DNA of 20,579 nt from NCBI GenBank assembly GCA_023430045.1, contig JAEZCF010000008.1, forward strand, positions 1-20,579. The letters run 5' to 3'. The first letter of the stretch is position 1. Each line of letters opens with the position of its first letter. The notes beneath the pieces are model-generated. The model made no database searches. It worked only from the letters and a program-made list of their open reading frames with translations, and was not told the origin of the DNA. Of this stretch, positions 1 to 7,890 are shown piece by piece. This DNA is from Pseudomonadota bacterium (GTDB lineage: Bacteria > Pseudomonadota > Gammaproteobacteria > Xanthomonadales > Xanthomonadaceae). The position numbers and the translations under genes are program-made.

Positions 1-3
1 CGG

Positions 4-27
4 GGGGCCGCCTTCGGGCCCGGCCCC
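4..27 (-). terminator. possible hairpin after trpA
   Basis: Just past the trpA stop, read on the minus strand, GGGGCCG (RC of 21-27) can pair with CGGCCCC (RC of 4-10). This gives a seven-base-pair GC stem around an 11-base interior. The window edge cuts off what follows, so a T-run cannot be checked. In relatives accD often follows trpA, so this could equally be an intergenic hairpin within an operon. Confidence 0.3.
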
Positions 28-35
28 TGGGCGGC

Positions 36-845
36 TCAGGCATCCAGCGCTTCGCGCAGCGGCGCCAGGAATCGACCGGCCGCCTGCACGGCAGCTTCCG
101 GCGACACCGCCCCGGCCAGTACCGATACCAGCGCGCTGCCGACCACCACCCCATCGGCGTGGCGCGCCATGGCCGCAGCACTGGCCGCATCCTTGATGCC
201 GAAGCCGGCCACCACCGGCACCGCCGCGCGCGAGCGCAGCGCCTGCAGGCGGGCGCTGGCCACATCGCTGTCCAGGCGCTCGGAGGCACCGGTAACGCCC
301 GCAAAACTGACGTAATAAAGATATCCGCGCGCCAGCGACAACAGGGTGTCGGCGCGCTGTTCGCTGGTGGTCGGCGAGGCCAGCAGCACCAGCGCAAGAC
401 CGGCCGCATCGAAAGCCTGCTGCGCTTCGTGCGCCTCTTCCGGCGGCAGGTCGACCAGCAGCACGCCGTCCACCCCGGCGGCCACGGCGTCGGTGGCGAA
501 ACGCCCGTAACCGTGGATTTCCACCGGGTTGAGATACCCCATCAGCACCACCGGCGTGGTGTCGTCGCGCTCACGGAACGCCGCCACGGCCTGCAGCACG
601 TAGCGCAGCCCGGCACCGCGTGCCAGCGCACGTTCCGAACTGCGCTGGATGGTCGGGCCGTCGGCCATCGGATCGGAGAACGGCACCCCGAGCTCGATCA
701 CGTCCGCGCCGGCGTCAACCAGTCCGTGCATCACCGGTACGGTAGCTTCGAGGGAAGGATCGCCAGCGGTGATGAACGGGATCAGCGCCTTGCGCTGCCG
801 CGCACGCAGATTCTGGAAACAGGCATCAAGTCGGGACACGGGCAT
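36..845 (-). CDS. trpA: tryptophan synthase alpha chain
   Basis: TrpA cleaves indole-3-glycerol phosphate to indole and glyceraldehyde 3-phosphate and passes indole to TrpB through the alpha2-beta2 tunnel in the cytoplasm. The 269-residue product is the usual length. It carries the family stretch ITAGDP (25-30) and the active-site segment ELGVPFSDPMADGP starting at 51, where E51 and D62 match the catalytic Glu49 and Asp60 of the Salmonella enzyme. The open frame runs farther upstream, but the ATG at 845 is preferred: the protein then starts MPVSRLDACF as in homologues, and AAGGA lies about ten bases upstream. It follows trpB by 56 bases on the same strand, so the two are very probably one transcript under TrpI control. 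All key residues are intact. Confidence 0.96.
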   Translation of the reverse strand: MPVSRLDACFQNLRARQRKALIPFITAGDPSLEATVPVMHGLVDAGADVIELGVPFSDPMADGPTIQRSSERALARGAGLRYVLQAVAAFRERDDTTPVVLMGYLNPVEIHGYGRFATDAVAAGVDGVLLVDLPPEEAHEAQQAFDAAGLALVLLASPTTSEQRADTLLSLARGYLYYVSFAGVTGASERLDSDVASARLQALRSRAAVPVVAGFGIKDAASAAAMARHADGVVVGSALVSVLAGAVSPEAAVQAAGRFLAPLREALDA

Positions 846-901
846 ATCAGGCACATCCTTGGATCGTTCATCGGCACCATGGGTTCGCTGCGGCACGCCA
901 T

Positions 902-2119
<1,218 letters not shown>

Positions 2120-2172
2120 GACGGCAACCGGAAACGCGGGTGGATGGATACTCTAGCGCACAGCCGACGGCG

Positions 2173-2204
2173 TAAATATCGATATTTATTGCGATGACAT
2201 GTCA
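2173..2204. promoter_or_regulatory. putative TrpI operator, two palindromes
   Basis: Two perfect palindromes sit side by side between trpB and trpI: TAAATATCGATATTTA (2173-2188) and TGACATGTCA (2195-2204), with centres 19 bases apart. The AT-rich first palindrome stands out from the GC-rich background. LysR-type regulators bind paired dyads of the T-N11-A kind in divergent promoters. If the minus-strand TAGAGT at 2150-2155 is the trpB -10 box, the palindromes are centred near -38 and -57, plausible for activation. TrpI of Pseudomonas binds two adjacent sites in the same place and responds to indoleglycerol phosphate. The assignment here rests on position and symmetry, not on a matched consensus. 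Confidence 0.65.
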
Positions 2205-2215
2205 GTATTGCTCAC

Positions 2216-3103
2216 ATGTCCACCTTCCAGCTGCCGCCGCTCAATGCCCTTCGCGCGTTCGAAGCAGCCGCACGCCTGGGCGGCGTTGGCCGGGCGGCAC
2301 GGGAACTCCATGTCACCCATGGCGCCGTAAGCCGGCAGGTGCGGGTACTGGAAGATCACCTGGACGTGGCACTGTTCGAGCGCCAAGGCCGTGGACTGCG
2401 CCTGACCGCAGCTGGACAAACGCTGCAGGCCGCGTGTACGGCCGCGTTCCTGCAGTTGCACGAGGCCGCCAGCGAACTGCGCCGCCCCGCCCTGCAGCAG
2501 GCCCTGGTACTGGGCTGCAGCAGCAGTGTGCTGGCACGCTGGATGATTCCGCGGTTGCCCGCACTCCAGGAAGCGCTGCCGTCGCTGACACTGCACTGGT
2601 CCGCGCTGGATGGCGGCTTCAGCGAGGAACAGGCACACCTGGATGCGGTGCTGCTGCTGGCAGAACCCCCATGGCCGGCCGGCTGGGATGTCATCGAACT
2701 GGCGCCGGAGCGGGTCGGCGCGGTGGTGGCGCCACGGCACCCAGCCGCCACGCGACTGTGGGAACAGCCCCCGCACGCCTTGCTGGAGGAAACGGTGCTG
2801 CACACCACATCGCGTCCACAGGCGTGGCCATCATGGGCCACTGCGCAGGGCCTGCGCGCCGACGCGATACGCCATGGGCAGGGTTTCGAACACCTGTACT
2901 ACCTGCTGGAAGCGGCTGTGGCCGGCCTGGGCGTGGCGATCGCCCCCCAACCGCTGGTGGCCGCGGACATTGCCGAAGGGCGCCTGCTCGCCCCCTGGGG
3001 ATTCGCGGCCACCGGCGGCTCCTGGGTACTGGCAAGGCCCTCCGGGCCGGCCGATCCGCGCGTGGACGCGCTGGCCCGGTGGCTGGCGCAACAACTGGGA
3101 TAA
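2216..3103 (+). CDS. trpI: LysR-family regulator, TrpI-like activator of trpBA
   Basis: The product is a 295-residue LysR-type transcription factor. The N-terminal winged helix-turn-helix (about 5-64) reads LPPLNALRAFEAAARL and then HVTHGAVSRQVRVLE, very close to what I recall of Pseudomonas TrpI and the related GcvA/AmpR branch. The rest (about 90-295) is a periplasmic-binding-protein-like effector domain. Divergence from trpB across a palindromic region is the main reason for TrpI rather than another GcvA-type regulator. By family knowledge it would activate trpBA when indoleglycerol phosphate builds up and repress itself. The start at 2216 is the only ATG possible, since an in-frame TGA lies at 2195-2197. 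No Shine-Dalgarno precedes it, while CAGTAT at 2203-2208 could be a -10 box, so the message may be leaderless. Confidence 0.85.
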   Translation: MSTFQLPPLNALRAFEAAARLGGVGRAARELHVTHGAVSRQVRVLEDHLDVALFERQGRGLRLTAAGQTLQAACTAAFLQLHEAASELRRPALQQALVLGCSSSVLARWMIPRLPALQEALPSLTLHWSALDGGFSEEQAHLDAVLLLAEPPWPAGWDVIELAPERVGAVVAPRHPAATRLWEQPPHALLEETVLHTTSRPQAWPSWATAQGLRADAIRHGQGFEHLYYLLEAAVAGLGVAIAPQPLVAADIAEGRLLAPWGFAATGGSWVLARPSGPADPRVDALARWLAQQLG

Positions 3104-3104
3104 A

Positions 3105-3164
3105 GCAGACCCAGGGTCGGCATATGCCGAAGGACATGACAACGGCAGCCGACCGTGGGTCGGC
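3105..3164. repeat. cluster of inverted repeats, REP-like, between trpI and trpF
   Basis: The short space between the convergent trpI and trpF holds three symmetrical units. GCAGACCCAGGGTCGGC (3105-3121) is an imperfect hairpin. TCGGCATATGCCGA (3117-3130) is a perfect palindrome overlapping it. The third is a perfect seven-pair stem, GCCGACC and GGTCGGC, around GTG (3148-3164). The last resembles the REP hairpins called SMAG in Stenotrophomonas, preceded by GGCA instead of the usual GTAG. The cluster may act as a bidirectional terminator or mRNA stabiliser between convergent genes. No T-run follows on either strand, so an intrinsic terminator is not established. Confidence 0.55.
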
Positions 3165-3178
3165 GCTTCCGGTTGTTC

Positions 3179-3835
3179 CTAGTCGAGCGCGGCGCAGTCG
3201 GCGCGGCGCACTTCCTCGACGAAGCGGCGCATCAGGTGGCCGTCCTTGATGCCCGGCTCCTGTTCGATGCCGCTGGATACATCCACGCCCCACGGCAGGG
3301 TCGCCAACGCGGCCTCGTAGACGTTGTCGGCAGTCAATCCACCGGCAAGCAGGAAGGGTCGATGCAGCCCCGTGGGAATGCGCGACCAGTCGAATGCCAC
3401 GCCGGTGCCACCGCCGCCGCCGGGAGCATGGCTGTCGAACAGGAAGCCCGCCGCGCTGGGGTACCGCAGCTGCAGCGAACGCGCGTTGGCTTCCTCGCGC
3501 CCGCCCATCGCGATGGCCTTCAGGTACGGCATGTTGAAGCTGCGGCAGAAACTCTCTTCTTCATCGCCATGGAACTGCAGCAGGGTCGGCCGCACCGTGC
3601 GCAGCACATCACGCACTTCTTCGCGGCTGTTGTCGCGAAACAGCGCGACCACGTCCACCATCGGCGCGATAGCCTGGCGCATCGCGCGTGCCTCCGCCGG
3701 CGCGACGCGTCGCCTGCTTTCCCGCGCGAAGATGAAGCCGACCGCGTCCACGCCCAGCTCGCCCGCCAGGCGCACATCGCCTGCGCGGGTCATGCCACAG
3801 AATTTGATTCGCGTGCGGTAGTAGGAGCGGCTCAT
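3179..3835 (-). CDS. trpF: phosphoribosylanthranilate isomerase
   Basis: TrpF carries out the Amadori rearrangement of N-(5-phosphoribosyl)anthranilate to CdRP in tryptophan synthesis. The 218-residue monofunctional TIM-barrel protein has KFCGMTRAGD, whose C13 is the catalytic base, and FLFDS, whose D134 is the catalytic acid. LQFHGDE, LLAGGLTADNV and GVDVSSGIE are the conserved barrel loops, the last two binding phosphate. The start at 3835 overlaps the truA stop as ATGA, with GAGG about seven bases upstream, so translation is likely coupled to truA. Unlike in pseudomonads, where trpF leads toward accD, here an inverted trpI and trpBA follow, which puts trpF and trpBA on separate transcripts. 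All active-site residues are present. Confidence 0.95.
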   Translation of the reverse strand: MSRSYYRTRIKFCGMTRAGDVRLAGELGVDAVGFIFARESRRRVAPAEARAMRQAIAPMVDVVALFRDNSREEVRDVLRTVRPTLLQFHGDEEESFCRSFNMPYLKAIAMGGREEANARSLQLRYPSAAGFLFDSHAPGGGGGTGVAFDWSRIPTGLHRPFLLAGGLTADNVYEAALATLPWGVDVSSGIEQEPGIKDGHLMRRFVEEVRRADCAALD

Positions 3836-4602
3836 AGAGTGACCTCGGCAGGCAGGCGCCAGTTGTCGGGATACAACGGTCCGACGAAGACCAGGCCCTG
3901 GGGCGGCGCGGTCGGTCCGGCAGCGTTGCGATCACGACCGGCGAGCAGCTCGCCCATCCAGTCCACGGGACGTTCCCCACTGCCGATCATGATCAAGGAA
4001 CCTACGATATTGCGCACCATGTGATGAAGGAATGCATTGGCCTGCACCGTCACCTCGACCACCTCACCAGCACGCAGCACCTGCAGCGACTGCATCTCAC
4101 GACGCGCATGCAGCGCCTCGCAGTGGATGCTGCGGAATGCGCTGAAATCGTTCTCGCCCAGCAATGCCTGGCCGGCGTCATGCATGCGGCCGGCATCCAG
4201 CGCGCGCCGCTCCCAGCTCAGCGTCTGCCGGTACAGCGCCGGACGCACCTGCCGATTGAGCAGGCGGTAGCGGTAGCGACGCGCGCGTGCTGAAAACCGT
4301 GCATGGAAGTCGTCGGCGACCGGGGTGCACCAGCGCACTGCCACCGAGCGTGGCAGACGCGCGGTGGTGCCCAGCATCCAGCCACGCGGATCACGTTCCA
4401 CGTCACTGTCGAAATGCACCACCTGGCATTCGCCGTGCACGCCGGCATCGGTACGCCCGGCGCAGACGACCTTTACCGGCGCATCGGCCACCGACGACAG
4501 CGCCTGCTCCAGACTGGCCTGCACGCTCGGCCCGCCTTCGCCCAGGTTCTGCCAGCCCCTGAACTCGCTGCCGTCATATTCGACGCCTAGCGCATAACGC
4601 AT
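3832..4602 (-). CDS. truA: tRNA pseudouridine(38-40) synthase
   Basis: TruA isomerises uridines 38-40 in the anticodon stem of many tRNAs. The 256-residue product starts MRYALGVEYDGSEFRGWQ, the usual N-terminus. It contains CAGRTDAGVHG, whose D52 is the catalytic aspartate of all pseudouridine synthases. RRYRYRLLNR (the TruA tyrosine motif) and FLHHMVRNIVGSL (the C-terminal active-site strand) are also present. It sits 38 bases after fimV and overlaps trpF by four bases, so fimV-truA-trpF is probably one transcript. The same order is common in Pseudomonas and Xanthomonas. Nothing in the reading frame is unusual. Confidence 0.96.
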   Translation of the reverse strand: MRYALGVEYDGSEFRGWQNLGEGGPSVQASLEQALSSVADAPVKVVCAGRTDAGVHGECQVVHFDSDVERDPRGWMLGTTARLPRSVAVRWCTPVADDFHARFSARARRYRYRLLNRQVRPALYRQTLSWERRALDAGRMHDAGQALLGENDFSAFRSIHCEALHARREMQSLQVLRAGEVVEVTVQANAFLHHMVRNIVGSLIMIGSGERPVDWMGELLAGRDRNAAGPTAPPQGLVFVGPLYPDNWRLPAEVTL

Positions 4603-4640
4603 GTACTGCTCCGGTCATCCACGATGTAAGACATCCGCGC

Positions 4641-6554
4641 TCAGCCCAGCCTGGCCAGCAGCTCCTGCGCCTGCGCCCGCAGCGCGGCATCATCGCTGTG
4701 CTGGAGCTCTTCCAGCAGCATGCGCGCGGTCTGGTCCTCACCCAGGTCCAGACAGGCGATGGCCAGTTCGAGGCGTTCATGGCCAGCGCGGTCCACGCCC
4801 TCGCCAGCGGCCGCACCGGCAGCGGACGGATCGCCATCATCGAACGCACCGTTCCCTGCCGCTTCAAGTTCCGCATCCAATGCGACAAGGTCATCTGCAG
4901 GGTCATCGGCAGGCGCTTCGAACACGCCGCGGTAGTCGTCGCGCTGCTCGGCGTCGCGGGCGTAGCCGGGCACCAGCGCCGCGACCGTCGCTTCGTCAGC
5001 CACATCCGCGTGTTCTGCAGCCTGCTCCTGGAAATACACGGCGTCGGCTGCGGTGGCCGGATCGTCGTGCCATTCCGCGGTGCGCACTGCCGGTCCGGTG
5101 TCTTCATGCACCATCGAACCTGCGTGAACGGCCGGCTCCGCCTCTTCGGCCGGCGCATCGGGTTCCTGCCATGGCGCGCGTTCGGCCAGCACATCCAGTC
5201 CGGCACCTGCCGGCACGCTTGCCGACAGCGCACTGTCGTCACGGTCATCGCGTCGCAGCGGGGGCAACGGCGAAGGTCTGCGGCGACGGGACAGCCACCA
5301 GCCCAGCACGGCCAGCAGCAGCACGGGCAGGCCGAGCCAGTACCACGTGCCACCCGATTCACGCTCGCCAGGAGCCTGGCCCAGGCGCGCCTGCGCGGCC
5401 GCAAGCTCGGTGTCCTTAAGCTCCACCAGCGATTGCTGGCTGGCCTGCAGCTTTTCCAGCTCTGCTACGCGCTGCTTGAGTTCATCGATCTCCGCATCGC
5501 GCGTGGCGATGTCTTCCCTGGCCTGACGCAGCTGTTCATTGCCGAGCATGTCACCCTCGTTGCCGTCACCGGTACCGGTGGTTGTACCGGCAGCCGCGGT
5601 CGCCGCCGCAGCCGCCGGAGCGATTTCCAGGCGCGCGCCCGAAGGCGTCTGGGCGCTGCCGGTCGGTGCCGACGCCGCGCTGTCGGCCGTGCTGGCCGGC
5701 TGCGGAATCGCGCGTGCCTGCCGCCATTGTGCAGCATGCTCGCGCACCATCGCCGAGGCATCGGCGGCATCCACGGCAGCCAACGCGGCAGCGTCGGGCA
5801 GTCGCAGTACCGCTCCCTGCTTGAGCAGGTTGATGTTGCCGCGGATGAAGGCATCCGGGTTGGCGCGCAGCAACGCGATCATCGCGCGGTCGCGGCTTAC
5901 CTGCTGCTCGCGCGCGAATTCCTGTGCGATGCCGGACAACGTCTGCCCCCGGCGCACGGCGGTACTGCCGTCGGCCAGCGTCGGGGTCGATGCCGCAGGC
6001 GCGGCCGGACGTGCCGATTCCGACGGCCGCGCAGGAGACGGCTCCGCGTCTTTCCGCGCAGGTACCGGTGCAGCTACGGTTGCCTGCGGCTCACGCACGA
6101 TGGCATTGGACAATGCACCGGCCGGGGCGACGATTTCCGGCTCGCTCACCGCTGCCGCGCTGGTGGGGGCGTCGACCAGTGCGGAATATTCGCGTACCAG
6201 CCGGCCCTGGCCCCAGTCCGCCTCCACCAGGAACGCCAGCGAAGGTGTATCCACCGGCGTCTGCGACGTCACCCGTACTACGGCCCTGCCCTGCGTGTTG
6301 CGGGTCAGTTCGAACTGCAGTTCACCGACCAGTCCGGACGGACGTTGCAGTCCGACGCGTTCGAAGGTCGCCGGTGCCGCCAGTCCGACCCGCAGGTTCT
6401 GCAGCTCGGAGGGATCGGCCGAAATCACCGGGATTTCCGCCAGCAACGGCTGGCCCGGGCGCGACAACACACGGATGTCGCCCAGGCCCAGCGCCATGGC
6501 CGAGCTGCTGGCCAGTGCCAGCAACGCGGTGATCAGATACTTGAGCGGTCGCAT
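4641..6554 (-). CDS. fimV: FimV/HubP-like polar membrane protein
   Basis: FimV proteins organise the cell pole and are needed for type IV pilus secretin assembly and twitching. The 637-residue product has a signal peptide (1-21, cut near AMA-LGLGDI) and the conserved FimV N-terminal domain LGLGDIRVLSRPGQPL to about 128. A Pro/Ala-rich linker is followed by a LysM-like peptidoglycan-binding region (about 198-253, with ALLRANPDAF and GNINLLKQG). A coiled coil follows (about 336-392). One membrane helix spans about 404-421 with an Arg cluster after it. An acidic cytoplasmic region (about 435-590) leads to a FimV C-terminal TPR-like domain (591-637). It is shorter than Pseudomonas FimV (over 900), mainly in the acidic region. 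ATG at 6554 is chosen because it places the signal peptide first. A GTG one codon upstream is possible. Confidence 0.9.
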   Translation of the reverse strand: MRPLKYLITALLALASSSAMALGLGDIRVLSRPGQPLLAEIPVISADPSELQNLRVGLAAPATFERVGLQRPSGLVGELQFELTRNTQGRAVVRVTSQTPVDTPSLAFLVEADWGQGRLVREYSALVDAPTSAAAVSEPEIVAPAGALSNAIVREPQATVAAPVPARKDAEPSPARPSESARPAAPAASTPTLADGSTAVRRGQTLSGIAQEFAREQQVSRDRAMIALLRANPDAFIRGNINLLKQGAVLRLPDAAALAAVDAADASAMVREHAAQWRQARAIPQPASTADSAASAPTGSAQTPSGARLEIAPAAAAATAAAGTTTGTGDGNEGDMLGNEQLRQAREDIATRDAEIDELKQRVAELEKLQASQQSLVELKDTELAAAQARLGQAPGERESGGTWYWLGLPVLLLAVLGWWLSRRRRPSPLPPLRRDDRDDSALSASVPAGAGLDVLAERAPWQEPDAPAEEAEPAVHAGSMVHEDTGPAVRTAEWHDDPATAADAVYFQEQAAEHADVADEATVAALVPGYARDAEQRDDYRGVFEAPADDPADDLVALDAELEAAGNGAFDDGDPSAAGAAAGEGVDRAGHERLELAIACLDLGEDQTARMLLEELQHSDDAALRAQAQELLARLG

Positions 6555-6584
6555 CACGACACAGGACCTATGTTCATGGGCGCC

Positions 6585-6590
6585 AATATA
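6585..6590 (-). promoter_or_regulatory. possible -10 box for fimV-truA-trpF
   Basis: On the minus strand TATATT (RC of 6585-6590) lies in the CCGTTATATTGG context about 30 bases before the fimV ATG, giving a leader of roughly 24 bases. No good -35 hexamer is seen at the usual distance. The site is one of few AT-rich spots in the 6555-6768 gap, which otherwise holds only the REP hairpin. Confidence 0.4.
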
Positions 6591-6689
6591 ACGGCTCGCC
6601 GTGGCGATGTGGGTGATGCGCCGGCCGCCCGCATTTCGTCCTGGCTGCGCCGAGCGATGCCCGGCTTCATCCAGTGACAGCGTCCTTGT

Positions 6690-6713
6690 GTGCCGAGCAT
6701 GGCTCGGCACTAC
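6690..6713 (-). repeat. GTAG-type REP hairpin (SMAG-like)
   Basis: Read on the minus strand, GTAG (RC of 6710-6713) runs into a perfect nine-pair stem, GTGCCGAGC and GCTCGGCAC, around a three-base loop. A GTAG tetranucleotide at one end of a short perfect hairpin is the hallmark of the SMAG repeats described in Stenotrophomonas maltophilia, scattered intergenically and linked to RAYT-type transposases. It sits between the asd stop and the fimV promoter region, so it could stop or stabilise asd messages. No transposase gene is in the window. Confidence 0.82.
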
Positions 6714-6768
6714 CCTGGGGGCCTGGCGCGGCATTGCCGCCAGCGTTGCACGATGCAGGTGCGGCGTT

Positions 6769-7797
6769 TCAGCGCGGTTCGGCGGCGACCAGTTCGGCAA
6801 GCTGCACGGCATTCAGCGCAGCGCCCTTGCGGATGTTGTCCGACACGATCCACAGGTTCAACCCGCGCGGATGCGAGAGGTCCTCACGGATGCGGCCGAC
6901 GTATACCGCGTCGGTGCCTGATGCGTGCGTGACCGGGGTCGGATAGCCACCGGCCTCGCGGGTATCCACCACTTCCACGCCCGGCGAGCGCGCCAGCAGC
7001 TCGCGCGCCTCTTCGACGCCGACCTTTTCACGGGTCTCGATCGCCACCGCTTCGGAATGGCCATAGAACACCGGCACGCGCACTGCGGTCGGATTGACCA
7101 GGATGCTGTCGTCACCGAGGATCTTGCGCGTCTCCCAGACCAGCTTCATTTCTTCCTTGGTGAAGCCGTTGTCCAGGAACTCATCGATGTGCGGGATCAG
7201 GTTGAAGGCGATCTGCACCGGAAAGCGCTGCGGATCGATTTCCTGGAAGCTCAGCAGCTGGCCGGTCTGCTTGCCCAGTTCCTCCATCGCCGAGCGGCCG
7301 CCGCCGGACACCGACTGGTAGGTGGCCACGTTGATGCGCTCGATGCCGTAGCGGCGGTGCAGCGGAGCCAGCGCGACCAGCATCTGCATGGTCGAGCAGT
7401 TCGGATTGGCGATGATGCCGCGCGGGCGGTTGGCGACCTGCTCCGGGTTGACTTCGGACACCACCAGCGGCACGTCGTCGTCGTAACGGAACGCCGAGGA
7501 ATTATCGATCACCACGGCACCGGCGGCAGCGAACCTCGGCGCATGATCCTTCGATACGCTGCCTCCGGCGGAGAACAGCGCGATGTCCACGCCGGACGGA
7601 TCGAAGTCCGCCAGATCCTGCACGGTGATCTTTTCGCCGTTGAATTCCACTTCGCCACCTGCCGAACGCTCCGAGGCGAGCAGGCTCAGGCGGGCGACCG
7701 GGAAGTTGCGTTCGGCAAGGATGGACAGCATGGTTTCGCCGACCGCGCCGGTGGCGCCGACGACGGCGACATGGAAGGAACGTTGTGCATTGCTCAT
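6769..7797 (-). CDS. asd: aspartate-semialdehyde dehydrogenase
   Basis: Asd reduces L-4-aspartyl phosphate to aspartate semialdehyde with NADPH, the branch point to lysine/diaminopimelate, threonine and methionine. The 342-residue product has the N-terminal Rossmann motif VVGATGAVGETM, the catalytic cysteine in IANPNCSTMQ, the glycine-rich SVSGGGRSAMEELGKQ and the C-terminal VRVPVFYGHSEAV with the active-site histidine. This is the shorter class found in Pseudomonas Asd2 and Gram-positives rather than the E. coli type. The frame is open farther upstream, but ATG 7797 is chosen because MSNAQRSFHVAVVGATG is the normal N-terminus. The ribosome-binding site is weak. It precedes fimV in the same direction, as in Pseudomonas, though a 214-base gap with a REP element separates them. 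Confidence 0.95.
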   Translation of the reverse strand: MSNAQRSFHVAVVGATGAVGETMLSILAERNFPVARLSLLASERSAGGEVEFNGEKITVQDLADFDPSGVDIALFSAGGSVSKDHAPRFAAAGAVVIDNSSAFRYDDDVPLVVSEVNPEQVANRPRGIIANPNCSTMQMLVALAPLHRRYGIERINVATYQSVSGGGRSAMEELGKQTGQLLSFQEIDPQRFPVQIAFNLIPHIDEFLDNGFTKEEMKLVWETRKILGDDSILVNPTAVRVPVFYGHSEAVAIETREKVGVEEARELLARSPGVEVVDTREAGGYPTPVTHASGTDAVYVGRIREDLSHPRGLNLWIVSDNIRKGAALNAVQLAELVAAEPR

Positions 7798-7864
7798 GGG
7801 GGTCACACTCTTGAATAGGGGTAATCGGGAATCACTCACGCACAGCGGCTGGACTCGGGGAACC

Positions 7865-7884
7865 TCCACGGACGCGCGCGTGGA
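7865..7884 (-). terminator. possible hairpin after the 2-hydroxyacid dehydrogenase gene
   Basis: TCCACG (7865-7870) pairs with CGTGGA (7879-7884) around an eight-base GC-rich loop, six bases past the dehydrogenase stop codon and before asd. There is no T-run, so it is only a weak candidate for ending the prmB-aroC-dehydrogenase transcript. The rest of the 93-base gap shows no clear promoter for asd. Confidence 0.3.
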
Positions 7885-7890
7885 AGCTCC

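Noticed and set aside
2194..3249. 351-codon frame overlapping trpI in another phase
   Set aside because: It starts at an earlier ATG but has Arg/Gly/Pro-rich low-complexity translation. The trpI frame has a clear LysR helix-turn-helix.
5582..5660. Ala-rich, repetitive-looking stretch inside fimV, considered as a DNA repeat
   Set aside because: It encodes an Ala/Thr/Gly linker with varied codons. It is a protein linker, not an exact tandem repeat.
4698..6677. 659-codon open frame on the plus strand, antisense to fimV
   Set aside because: It mirrors fimV in a GC-rich genome where codon bias keeps the opposite strand open. The translation is Arg/His/Gly-rich with no domain, and fimV is clearly real.
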